A stretch of DNA of 64,000 bases from Odontesthes bonariensis. Lineage: Eukaryota; Chordata; Actinopteri; Atheriniformes; Atherinopsidae. Below the pieces are notes generated by a model, which was not told where the DNA came from, ran no database searches, and saw only the letters and a program-made list of their open reading frames with translations. Each line of letters begins with the position of its first letter. The stretch's first letter is position 1. The DNA lies in the NCBI RefSeq assembly GCF_027942865.1, contig NC_134515.1, positions 24,760,227-24,824,226 on the forward strand. The letters are read 5' to 3'. Of this stretch, positions 52,342 to 64,000 are shown piece after piece. The position numbers and the translations under genes were made by a program.

Positions 52342-55300
52342 GGAACCTAACTGAAATATTTAATCATCATTTCTGGAGTTACATTTTTTTTTCTTTTCCA
52401 TATACCAAAAAGTATTTGGAAAAGTCCCAAAATAGATCTAGAGTTTGAAGTGCTGGGATCCCTCTCACATATGAAGTAGTAATAGTGTACATCTGGAAGA
52501 TAAGATTATCATGTCATGTTTATAGCAATGTTTTTAAAGAGGAATATGTTTTTGCACAAATAGTTGTATTGAGATATTCATGGTACCTGGAGGATGAATC
52601 CTACTTATTGGTAATCCTGTGATCCTCTGCCATCATCTTGAGGATGATATTTTGATTAGTCCAGCACCTGCCTCATCACCCCTTTGTGTTTACTGTCCAA
52701 TAACCAGCTCTGAATGATGGCATAAAACACCAAACTAAGATGTTTGCGTTAAAACAAATATTAAGCACAGGAATTAACCTCCGGGTTGGCCATTTTTCTA
52801 ACTTTTTTAGGGAAATCCAAGAGTGGTACGTTGGTGGCTGCTTACTGCTCTGCTCTTAACTGAGGAGGGAAGCTTTTGCTACAAAGACTGGGACCAAAAA
52901 ATGTCTCTTGTCCATGTATAGGAGCAATTTCTGCCTTTGGAAATGCAATGATCATTTCTGGACCTTGCAACACATTGCAGTACTTTAAGTGGTGTTTAAC
53001 CTCCCTAATGTCAACTGTGAGTAAAGACCGAGACTGGCCAGACCGGATGCTCAGCTCTTAGTAAGGTCATTAAAAGTACATGGTACTTATTGTTCCAACT
53101 TCATTGCAATCCAGAAACAAGCAGAAATGATCCTTTTACCTCCATTGCTGCTACCACTTCTGTAAGAGCACATGTTAACCAGTAGGCTATCCACAGTCAC
53201 ACACATGTTAACAATCCAGCACGATTCAGTTACTTTCAGAAAAGTTTGTTGTTTGCATGTGGAGGAAGCATGACTGGGTGTAGGCTGCAGTACACACAGT
53301 CATCAGGAGCCTTGAGCTTCCAATATGATCACAGCTACACAGATAAAAAGAAATGACATTTTTCCAGCTTTCATCTTTGCCACATCTACGGCAGTTGACT
53401 TTGAACTTTTGATAATATTCTGCCTGAATAAATGCCAACAAATTCAGTTGTTTCAGAACACAAAGATCAGATTTTTTCATCATGCATCTTTGAGATCATT
53501 TTGAGTCATCAGCTCTTGTGGGAACAGGTTCGAAGATAACCCATTCAGGAAGCCCATTGTAGAGTCAATGAAGCAGAGTAGACCAAAAACACAGAAAAGA
53601 CAGCCCTGCAGGTAAAAACTCTCCTGCAAAGAGGAAGCTTGAAACTGGTTGACTGGACTGTGAGGTAAAATAAAAGAGTCACATCGTTAAATGTCTACAA
53701 AACAAGAAGGACGAGCACATTATTATATTTTTTAGAATATAGCAGCTGGATATTACTAAGCCAGAGAGACAAGACATCATTCAGACCAAAGAGCTTTTGG
53801 GGAATGAAGGATCTCTTCCATCATGAATGCACTCATAGAAGGGTCACTTGAATTCAAACGTCAAAAGTAATATACGATAAAAAAACAATGTGTTTTGCGG
53901 TAGATTGTCACAGTTACATATCTAGGATTTGACTTTCAGGAGCCTTTTTGAGGCCACCCACTCCTCTATGTTCAACCCAAGAAATATAAAAAATCATTCA
54001 AGGCAGATAAGCACTTAGCCAAAGTAAATAAAACTGCGTCATCTTTTTTTCTTTTTAGATGCATAGCATATCACAGATATCAGTTGTGATTTACAAACCC
54101 CTTCATTCACAATGACTTTCTGCAAATGGCAGGGTATTTAGAGATCATCAGGTCAGCGGCACAGATGTCAGTCACCTAAATAACGGGGTAACACTTGTTA
54201 ACTAATAACAGCTTGTTTGTTTTCTATGTAGAAAATGAGGAAGATGTGTAAAAAGTGTTGAAAAGCTTTTGATTGTACAAAAACAAACAAAAAAAAGAGA
54301 ATCCAAATCCAAAGCTGAAATTTTAATTCAAACATTTTTTGCCTACTGAGGTACTTTGTCTTCTTGCCTTGTAGATATTCCTTATCAGCAGGTTTACTTC
54401 ACCTGCAGCCGCTTTTATTTTTCTTATTGAAGGTGATCCAGATTTGCGCGGAACAGCAGGGCCAGACTAACAGGTCTGAATCTGTCGGCACTCCAGCTCC
54501 GCTCAGCCTGGCTGCCTCATATATTTTGCATCATCCAGACTCCATCCCATTTTTAAGCTTGTCTGTTAAAGAAAACAAACACACACTTTCAATGCTACAT
54601 CATGTGTAGTGAAGTCTGAGTGGTTTCTAGCCCCTGGCCGACCCTAAGTTTGAGTTTTGTGAACAACCTTTTGTTCAGCATCAAAACAAACTTATATAAA
54701 TGAAAGAAGTTAACAAGAACATATTTTTGAATAAGAAAGCAAAAAAATCCTTGACTCTTTTTGCAGCCCGTCTAGTCAGTACAATGTTCATCATTTGAAT
54801 GTGAGTACAATCAGCTGTTTTCAGGACTCTGAGTAGATATGCATCTGGAGACTGTGGCTTCACTGGAGGGCTTCGTGCACTGAACTGTTGGCTCAGGGCT
54901 GCCCCCTCTGTGCATACCTGTGTTTGTGCAAGAGTCTGCTTGCATGTGTGTATCTTTGTGGTTTTGTTGCTCACAATTTACATGCTGTAAACCAGGATCA
55001 TGAAGCCTGAGATACACAGATGTGTGGACGTGATCTTTTGTATTGCTGCGCTTGGTTCTGTTATGTGAAGTTTGGCATTGTGCTGTATACTGAGCTGTCT
55101 ATGCTTTCTAAACTTAGCTTTCTGCTTCAATGCCCCAGAACAGACTTGCAGAAATCTGCAATTAAGGTACATTTCCAGAACGGTCACATGACTTCCCACT
55201 TTTCATAGACATGGTTTAGACATTTGGTTTTGAGTGTCTCCTGCTTCTTCAACGAAATGCATAAAAATATTGATTTCCTTTAAAATATTCTCCCCATCTT

Positions 55301-58300
55301 CTAGATTTGTAAAGGATTCAATTAGATTCAATAGATTTGAAAAAGAATAAACGTCTCTTTTAAATCAGGCAGAAAGGAATGCACATTTTCTCTTACCTTG
55401 CCTTGGGGCCTATAGCCTGCACCAAACATGTTTTTGGAGTGCAAAGAGAAGACTGATTGCACTTACTGCTGGCTCCCTGTATAACTTTGTATCATGAAAT
55501 GTTGTTATGGCACACCTCCAGTTCTTTTCGTGATAATAAAAGCACTTTTTTTTATATCATACACAATTTATCAACAAGGTACAAACAGTAGCCCCTGACA
55601 TAAAAGCATAGAAAGAGCTAAATTTACATGACAACTAAATGACTTGATATTCTTAGACTAAAAAACTAAAAAAGAATGAGACTAAGAAGTCTTTGAATTT
55701 ATGTAACTTTGCAAATGCTATATTGTTTTTGTCACAAATTACCCTGTAATTAGTTTTTCTTTATGAAGATTTGATACTAATCTCTCAAAGGCTGATTCGT
55801 CTTTCCAGAGCTGACTTTTTAAGCCTATAATGAATCTGTCCTTTAATTTCAAAGTCAGAAGAAGTACTGTCATTCCCTAGTTATGTGTGTTTCTGTGTGT
55901 ATGAACACATGCATACAAGTGGAGGCATGAATGTGTCTGTATACTTTTACCAATTTTTTCCCAACATGTCTCCCTGCTTTTATCCTTTTACAGTGTAGCT
56001 ATGTCTTTTCTTTGTAATCAGTGAAATCCGGAAGATGCCCCACTAATGACATGTGATTCTTTCCAAACCCTTTTCTGATGTACTTAGCTCTGACCAAAAC
56101 ACTCACAGTTCAACTGATCTTCTCGGAAAAGCTGTGTGTGAAACGGAGGAGACACACAACCTTCCCAGCGCTGACACAGCTTTAATGAGGCATCACACTT
56201 TAAGCTTCCCAGAGAGGAAGAAAAAAATCAAATTAAAGACTTTCTTAATGAAACTATGACTAAGGTTTTCAAAAGGGGAAACCCCTCTTCCATTAAACTT
56301 TTAACCTAGATAAGTTATGCCAAAACAAAGGGATTTCACAAAATAACACACATCCTCAATTAAAACGCTCTGTTCATGGGAATAATTTGAATATTGATAA
56401 TAACAGGGATACAACTTAATGTCTTGTGTGTTTTCTTCTTAGAGTCTGAGAGGTGATATTACCTATAAACGAGCAAAAGCCTCGATGAAAAAGTTTGAAA
56501 AGCTTCTTCAGCTTAGCCTTAACCTTAATAGTGGCACTGTGGGGACACCTAACATAGAATTAAATGCAATTATGAAAAAATGTTTCCAACCTAAGAGGTG
56601 CCTAAGAGAGGGAAACCAAAGAGGCTGTATTCATTTCACACAGCCCCGGGTGCTGAGAGGATATGGTTTGTCTTTTCATATTGGCAGCTGTTTGATCAGA
56701 CTAACAGTGCACCTTAGCAATACCATAGCTTCAGGTCTGATCTAACCTCCCCGTCAGATTCAAAGGAGACACTGCGTCTCCAATGCACTCCAGGCTCTTT
56801 CCATAAACACAGCTGAATTATTCCTTTGAGCATGCTTGCTTGATACTGGCATCTATTTGTCTTTATGAAGGTTGGAGTTGTCTCAAAGTGGTAGAAATGG
56901 AATAATATCTCATAGTGTCACCATATCTTCCAGCAAAGGTGTGAAATGTTTGCCATCAGATAGCTTGCAGATCGAATCTGACTGATAGTCCTCTCTGTGA
57001 AAACAGCTGGAAAATGGAGAGCGGCAAGTTAGAGACAGAATTCATCATAAACACCAACAGTGAAAAGAGATGGAGCTCGCATGGCTCTGTGTTGATCACA
57101 GTTATCAGAACCATGCGAGATGACTGATAACAGAGGTGTGCAAGTGTGTGTGTATGTTTGTGTGTGACTGTGTGTGTGTTTGTATGCGTCAATGCGATCT
57201 GAATGACTGCACAACAAAGAGTCTGAATGGATTTAGTCAAAGCTCAAACGCTGATGCATCTGCATTCCGGGAGGTTTATGATGTGAAACACCAAAGGAAA
57301 GGAAACAATGATCACATTCATGAGATGTCATTTTCTTCCACTTTTATCTCAGGAATTTGTTGAGCCCCCCCCCCCTTTTTTTCATAATGTAACGTGTCCA
57401 CCTTATCCAAAGTCGGCCTTTGTTAGAAGGTTTTGTTTGAAAGTTTGACCTCATTCTCATTAATAGGTGCATGACGGCTACCTCTGCAGTGCACCCACAC
57501 TGACATAACATCCATTATAGTTAGGTACACTGCAATATGTTTACCTGCAATTGAGATTTTTTTGCACTTTTTTCTGGTGAAGGGGACATATTTCCTGTCT
57601 CGGCCTAGTCTCACAAGAAAATATGAAGGTAAAATATTTTACATTAGCTGTTGTCCGATGAAGGACAGCAGTCAGGTGCCAAGAGCCAAACCACTTTTTT
57701 AAAAATGAATATTGAATCATTAATATTTAAACAAAAAACATGTATTTATCATATAAAACTCTAAGAATGTCCAAATTCTTGGACAATAATGGGTCGTCTA
57801 TTGCACGACAGCTCGGAGTGCACTTTTATGACTATTTCATGTAATTCTAAACATAGGCGTGTTACATTTTTCAAAGAAAAACTTTATTCATTGAACAATT
57901 TTATTTATTACATTTACTGTAAAAAACAAGCTACATTTTGTGCTCTGAATAATGTAGTTATCACACATTCTGTGGCAAGACTTTGTCGCCTATTCTGCCT
58001 CAAATCTGAGTTTGGAAGCCAAACAGAAGCCAAACAGAAGCCAACACACAACTTGCAAAAGTGTGGTGAGACAACTATATTTCCAGCACTAATATCTCAG
58101 AAATGATTTACCAATTAGGTAGGAGACATCTTACATCCAGCCTTTAAACATTTTTCTTTGCTTCTTTTTTTTTGGCTTTTTTTCTAGATAGAAAGAAAGA
58201 AAGAACTGAAAAAGGAGAAAAAATGAGAACGAGTCGAACATGAGAAAAAGATAAATATTTTACAAATTCCAACCTGTAAAGGTTAGTTTTTACAGCTTTT

Positions 58301-58710
58301 TAATGGAAGGGACTGCTCAGCTGTTCTGATAGCAGAGCCAAGTCTCGTGATAAATCATGAAAAAGACAAGAAATACATTTGTGGGGAAGAGCACAACCTT
58401 TTCATGAAACCCAGCACGATTTAGTAATAATGACTCAGTTATACTTTTCAAAGATAAGTTTGTGTTGTGCCTGCACGAATTTTTGTGAGTTTTGTCTTTA
58501 GCTTTTATTGTCTTTACCTCACGAGCATGCAGTCCTCTTTTCAGCATAAACTCTGCTTCAGATCTTTGTCACAGATGTCTAAAGTGCAAATGTTTAAAGT
58601 CTTTGATGAGGATCCCTCAAATCATCATTACAAAACACATTATGTTGTTTCACTGGTAATACAAAAGCGCTTGAAACTATTTTCATGCAAAGTGGTTTCA
58701 TTCCAAAATA
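52342..58710. other. Intergenic, gene-poor
   Basis: No gene recognised. There is a GT-rich simple repeat at about 57137-57185 and a C-run at 57366-57375. Some fragments may be old repeats that cannot be classified by eye. Confidence 0.45.
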
Positions 58711-58832
58711 TAAACGGCCCATCCAAAAAAAAAGTCACACACTCAATATTTTGTTGGTTCGCCTTTAGCTGTCTTCTCCATCACATCCCAAACACTCTCA
58801 ATGGGGTTAAGGTCTGGACTTTTGGCACATAG
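58711..58832 (+). mobile_element. Tc1/mariner-type non-autonomous fragment
   Basis: 'CACTCAATATTTTGTTGG' and 'CGCCTTTAGC' are followed directly by 'CATCCCAAACACTCTCAATG' and 'GGGGTTAAGGTCTGGACT'. These two pieces are well separated in the longer fish repeat I recall, suggesting an internal deletion. Confidence 0.45.
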
Positions 58833-59186
58833 CGTTGCTGAACCTAAACCCAACCAACTGCAGCAACCTCAGATCATAGCACTGCCGTAGTGCGTAGTAG
58901 TGTATTAGTGGTTATCATTTTTTCAAATCATTCACTACTAAAAAAATATTTATAACTTTTAATTGCTATGAAGACACTTAAATATGTCATCATTGACCAC
59001 CTGACTTTTTAAAAATCTAATAGTGACAAGTGAGAATAATAAGGACAATTATGAGCAGAGACAGAGGGGAGGGGAGGGGAGGATTATACAAACATGAACC
59101 AAAAAGATTACATTGACTGTGGAATATGGGTGTATGAGGCAAGTCTAACATTTAATGGTTCCCTAATTCAGCTCTCTTCTTGGCAG

Positions 59187-60484
59187 TTAAAAAGTAAAAA
59201 GCAGAAAGCCACTAAAGGTTGTTCTGTGATATTGGTCATCCCAAACCTCTCCAGTAAGCTGTATAGAAACAACATCACCAGCTTCTAACTGCAGCACTAC
59301 TCCATTGGATCCATTGTCCTCAGCATCTGTGGATTGGGTGGGACGGTCCCCTATGAAAACCATGGGATGTCCATTCTTGACCAGTCTCATCCTCAGACCA
59401 TCCTCACAGTATGCGATGTAAGCTGTGAATCTGAAGTAATACACTCCTCTTACTGGTGCAGTGAAGTAACCTGAAACGCAAACACAACTGATACGAGTGA
59501 TGTTGCTGAAAACAAATGTTTACATAAAAGAAGCCTAACCAGCCTACCTGTGATTGGGCTGTAGTGGTTTCCAGTGTTGGTGAAGACATTTCTGAAGATG
59601 AGCTGGATAAAGTCTTGGCTGCTTGTGTTACCTTCACCGTTTGCCAGCAGAGAGGTAGAAAAAGCCACTTTTCTCGCTGTGGCGAAGTGTAGAAAATAAT
59701 CACACAATTAGTTGCTTGCTTACAGTACTTAAAATATGTACTGACTCGGAGATACATAAATAAATAAAGATTTTACCACTGTTGGTATTTTGAAGTTCTT
59801 GCAGTGCCACTTTTTGTCCTAAAATCACAAGGTTAATATAAATGTATGCAATAACCATTTACACAGAAATCATAGCCGACATCATAAACTTTTACCTTCC
59901 TGCTGCTTCTGCAGGTCCTCTACTTGATATTCGTTGACCGTCAGCCTTTCCTGTACAGCGCTGAGCATCTGCTTAGCTGCTGCAAGCTCTACAGCCTGAG
60001 CTGAGATATGAGAGGAGTGTGTTATATCATGAAGGTTAACAAGTCAACACAACAGTACCTCAGTCAGGGTTCTGTATTTACCATCTTTCTCCATCAGCAG
60101 TTCCTCAGCCAAAGTCTCAGCGGCAGTCATCCTGGCCTCCAAGGCTGTAAAATGAGTGCAAATGTTAGCTCAGGTGTATCTTAGTTGTGAGGTGAGCGCC
60201 TCATCACTGTATCAACCTGTATTCTCCTTCTGCAAGGCTTCCACCAGGATATCAGTAGCTGTTATTTGTGCCGTTAGCTGATTTAGCTCTGCTCTTTGCA
60301 CCACTACCATGTCTCTCAGATTCCTTAGCTCGAACCAAATGATAGATAGCTCCAGTTCTTTTTCATCATGTTTCTCAGTCACATCCTCGCCATTCTCAAC
60401 ATTGTTTTTGCTGTGCTCTAGGGCCCTGTAAAGATTGCAGAGCATTGCAACCAGTAAGAAGGTCAGAAAAGTCTTCATAGTCAT
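59187..60484 (-). CDS. Secreted coiled-coil C1q-domain protein
   Basis: Six coding exons on the minus strand: 60217-60484, 60082-60144, 59896-60000, 59777-59818, 59548-59676, 59187-59470. They total 891 nt, 296 residues. Residues 1-20 form a signal peptide (MTMKTFLTFLLVAMLCNLYR). Residues about 45-158 are heptad-rich and probably a coiled coil, with no Gly-X-Y collagen repeat. Residues about 160-296 are a globular C1q domain: 'KVAFSTSLLANGEG', 'NVFTNTGNHYSPITG', 'APVRGVYYFRF', 'GDVVSIQL', ending 'FSGFLLFTF'. It should be a secreted trimeric protein of the C1q/cerebellin-like or fish C1q-like class, possibly a recognition molecule or lectin. Fish have many such genes, so no symbol is given. 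Three short exons (63, 105, 42 nt) build the coiled coil. Confidence 0.88.
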
Positions 60485-60655
60485 TTGGAGAGAACGAGTA
60501 GTCTGCTTGCTGGCTTTCTGTGCGCAGTTTGCACTGTGTGCACCAATTTATGGGTGATCTCAAGGCTAAATGTGCCAAGTGGATGGTGATTTGCCAAGGC
60601 TGTGAGAAAGCACACCTGTAGCACACCATAGAGTTAGTGTGGCAGCTGGAGATAC

Positions 60656-60665
60656 TCTATAAAGA
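60656..60665 (-). promoter_or_regulatory. Possible TATA-like element of the C1q gene
   Basis: CTTTATAGAG on the minus strand, about 170 nt upstream of the start codon, at a distance compatible with a short 5' UTR. Support is motif only. Confidence 0.25.
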
Positions 60666-61289
60666 GGGTGGCACAGTAAACAGATGGAAAGGCCAGTAGG
60701 TATGATAAGCTGTTGTATTTGATAAAGAACAGGGGAGAAAATTACAGCAGGTTGGAATGCAGAAATAATTTTTTAAAAGAAAGTGGAACTACAGAAAAAG
60801 ATAAATGTAGAAATAAATGTAATAATACAGAGAATTATTACAAAAAGGTATAAATTCAAGAAGTTGATCTGAATGTGTCCTTTTTCATCAACAAAATGTA
60901 AATTTATATCTATGGATATTTTATATCTTCCATTGACGGCAACTTATGTGTTTACAGTGGTGACATATAATGCAAAACCAGTACAGAAGTTGAGCCATAA
61001 ACTCATTTAAGATATTTAAAAAATTAAACATTGTGGTTTTTGAAACAGTGACAAATAATAACGTTTAAGACAAAGATTTTGTCGTAATTTCCATGATAAT
61101 AAAGAATAATAAAGAGAAAACATCAACCGCATGAAAAAGCCACAAAATAATTCCACTGTATGGAACGTTGTCTTCAAATGGTGCCGACTGCCAATTTATG
61201 TAGGAAAGTCCACTCGAACAAATTCACTTCAACAGTTGACCTTCTGATGAAAAAAGAAGTCACCATGGAGTCCAAAATTTTTGCTTAGG

Positions 61290-61420
61290 AAGCGTGCCAG
61301 TAAAAAAAAAGATTTTGCTATCCAAAAGGAATTTTAGAGCCAGTTCAATGAGGCAAAAACTTGGAGATATGGGATGAAGGTGTTCTGAACCGATGAGTCA
61401 AAGATAGAGTTGTTTGGGAC
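61290..61420 (+). pseudogene. Tc1-like transposase relic
   Basis: A plus-strand segment reads 'TDESKIELFG' just after a T-rich tryptophan/valine region, matching the second catalytic block of Tc1 transposases (usually W-T/S-DES...FG). A stop codon interrupts the preceding residues, and flanking similarity is weak. Confidence 0.45.
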
Positions 61421-63429
61421 AGCTGACCCATCTGGCTCGGAGCAAAGGCAACTCAAAGCCAACCTTGGGATTTGAAAGGTGCAGCAGTTGTGAGAAGAAC
61501 CTCAAGCATCTTGCGACTGAATTTGCTTCTTTTAGCAAGAATTGTAGGAATGAACTTTACCAAATAAAGCACTCGTGTAGTTGAAGCTAATTTCTATGTG
61601 TTGGCATATTCTAAAAAAGAAGTTGATGTTTCCTTGACCAAATATGTCAAAAAAGGCACAGTATGACTTAATGTGCTCACAGGACTGTATATGACTGATA
61701 TAGAGGTTGTAGTTTTGCTGGTGTTGAACTGAAATAAACCCTAGAATAACTGCATGGCTTAAAATTGGGCCACAGCAGTAATAGTGGGGTTATGAATGTA
61801 TGAAAAAAGCTGTTTTTATTGCCCACTCTGTGTCTCTGCTGTTTCAACATGATGAGAATTTCTACAGCTGCTCTGTTGCTTTTTTTTTCTCATTCAGCCC
61901 GAAAAATGATGACAGGTTGACTTCATGTCCCAGAATGGATTTGGATGTAGACATATGTCAAAGGCTTTGGGTACAAACGAGCATCTACACCGTTTCTAAG
62001 TTATTGTGAAGAGCTGGGGAAATTTCCCACTGCAATAAGACCATTATGTGGGCGTGTTGCTTGTGAGTCATAAGCATGTGCATCAGTGACAAGTTAGACA
62101 ATTAGACAGAAATAACAACAAATCAATCTGACGTTGAAAAAATATTTCTTGAAGCGTATAAAGCGATGTGAGTGACATGATTTATGCTGATTGCTGCTTG
62201 TGTTTATGAATAAGAATACTGAGCAGCTGTCAGTCAGTATGAAACTGCTCACAGCCACATAAAGCAGGATTTATTCCAAGTAAGCACACAGGCATTAATC
62301 TCTCTATAAAAAAACACTCCCAGCACTCAGGTGGTGGGCAAGAGAGCATAACTGAGTGAGAATGTTGTTTTTAGTGCAGCAGCTGATAAGAATCCACAGG
62401 ATGGGATTGCCTTGATATGACTTGTCAATCCTATATTCCCTTATGTGCCGATAAATGAAAAAACTGCCATAAAAATGCTTCCCTTCAGGGGTAAACACAA
62501 ACAAATGTACACATCCCACAGAAGTTTTGAGGACGACTCTTTTTGGAAAGTGAACACAGGGTTTTCTACGCTGCTGCCGGAGGGGCAGAGATAAAGAGAG
62601 TAATAGTTAGACTGTGGTCACATTGGTATGCAGACAGCCATGAAAGCAGCACAGTACCTGTTGCTTCTTGCAAATTCATTTGCTCAATATTGAGAAATTT
62701 TGCCTCTTAAATTGAGGAGCAACAACTAGAAATGATTTGGTTTACTGATAACCAACTGATAACCAACTGAATAATGTAATCCTCATGGTCAGCAACATCA
62801 TTATGCCATCAAAACTTGTTTGTGACGTGCAAATATTGAGGACTGTTATATGCCAAATGGACAAAAGTGTAAACACCATCTAAATGGAAATAACACTGCT
62901 TATTACCTTGTTTGGATATTGTCAATGCAGTACAGTAGAGATTGGAACATTATATGTGAAGCAAGTAAAAACAGATGCAATTGATTGCAAATCTTTAAGC
63001 CATTGTATGCAGCTGCGTTATTACAGAAACAATGCATCAAATCTAAAAATAGCTAAATTTTTCAAAAGAGGTGTTGCTGGGGAAACAGAAAATTGGAAAA
63101 AAATGTTCGGTGCAACACAAAGAAACAAAACAACAAAGACGCTCTGAGAGCTAGGTGCCTCTACTAGTTCTGCAGAAATGAATATCTGATGGACAGTAAA
63201 AGCTGATCCCCACAACGATTGGCCATTGCAACCACTGTTTATAATTTCAAACAAAAACCTCTTATCCCAACGAATGAAGTTTATTGGCAAAAAGTTCAGT
63301 AACATGATGGTTATGAAAAAAAGCTGATTCTTTCAAAGGTAGAAATGGAGTAGAACTTCCCCACTCTGTGAAAGACGGAGCGTGCAAGGAAAAAGACTGG
63401 GAACACTTCTGCAAATGAAGAGATGAAGA

Positions 63430-63560
63430 GAAAACGATGAACTCAGGTGACGAGGAAAACCATTCTGTGGTCTAATGAATGAAAATGTGAAATTCTTTTT
63501 GAAAATCATTGACACGACATCCTCTGGCTAAAGGGGAGAGTGACCACCCAACATATACTT
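63430..63560 (+). pseudogene. Second Tc1-like transposase relic
   Basis: 'TCTGTGGTCTAATGAATG' and 'GAAATTCTTTTTGAAAATCA' encode a damaged 'LWSNE.KCEILFENH', the same DES block from a different Tc1-type lineage. Internal stops abolish the frame. Confidence 0.5.
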
Positions 63561-64000
63561 TACACACATTTCTGTGCAAAGCACGCCAACACAATCTCTC
63601 TGAAAGTGCTCGTCCAACTTGAGAGGGGGGTTAAAATTAACCTGAAACTGGAAGTAAATGTTGAAATTTCTTTTAGATTTTTGAAATCTTTTCAGTTAGG
63701 CGAATCATTCGTCTGGTTCTTCTGAGACCACCAGTAATATCTTAAAATATTGCCTCAAAAATATGGACAATTAAAACCAAAGCCATCGAAGGGCTAAGCT
63801 GCATATAACTTGTTTTAACCAACCGCTAATTACACAGTTCCTAGCCAATTGTAATCCTATTTCTAGAGAGTTAAAAGCAGTAGACATGGTTAGTGGTGTC
63901 AGAAGTCACACATGCCAAAGATGTCTCACATAACATTCCGTCAGAGAGGCAGTTAACAAGGCAGCGCAGCATCTGTGACTCCTCTCCTGTTGGTCAGAGC

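Larger units (their letters stand above)
60666..64000. other. Right flank, no gene seen
   Basis: AT-rich DNA upstream of the C1q gene. Apart from two degraded Tc1-like stretches (61290-61420 and 63430-63560) I see no coding exon, RNA gene or complete mobile element. Confidence 0.5.

Overview
The window looks like nuclear DNA from a teleost fish. Genes are split by GT-AG introns, the intergenic DNA is AT-rich with CA/GT microsatellites, and the transposons are typical of fish: tRNA-derived SINEs, L2/Rex-like LINEs, piggyBac, hAT, Tc1-like elements and a sushi/Tf1-like LTR element. It carries five protein-coding loci, four of them complete in coding sequence. All exon models were read by eye from splice sites and frame, and all four complete models close to whole codons.

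Layout: (1) 1-12981, minus strand: coding exon 1 of a bicaudal-D gene (best match bicd2) and about 12.7 kb of its first intron, with one SINE. (2) 13.1-20.5 kb: spacer between divergent bicd2 and ptpdc1. It holds a nested transposon cluster: an LTR retrotransposon (14482-16822, TSD GACTC) inside a piggyBac element (14082-17522, flanked by TTAA), which sits beside, and perhaps inside, an L2-like LINE tail (17523-18322). (3) 21165-24395, plus strand: ptpdc1, a 9-exon protein phosphatase gene with CX5R active site. (4) 24874-29615, minus strand: an fbxw12-like F-box/WD gene of 10 exons, convergent with ptpdc1. (5) 30623-37738, plus strand: wnt7a, 4 exons, about 1 kb head-to-head from the F-box gene, with a hAT transposon in intron 2. 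(6) 37.7-59.2 kb: a roughly 20 kb gene-poor tract with Tc1 and LINE relics. (7) 59187-60484, minus strand: a six-exon secreted coiled-coil plus C1q-domain protein. (8) 60.5-64 kb: no gene seen; two degraded Tc1-like stretches.

The genes do not form a pathway. Wnt7a is a secreted signalling ligand, the F-box/WD protein a likely SCF substrate receptor, Ptpdc1 a phosphatase, Bicd2 a dynein adaptor, and the C1q protein a probable secreted recognition or adhesion molecule. The most unusual structure is the LTR element at 14.5-16.8 kb. It has a 10-nt match between its primer site and its predicted RNA 5' end (self-priming), and an ORF whose 41-bp tandem repeat reads through all three frames.
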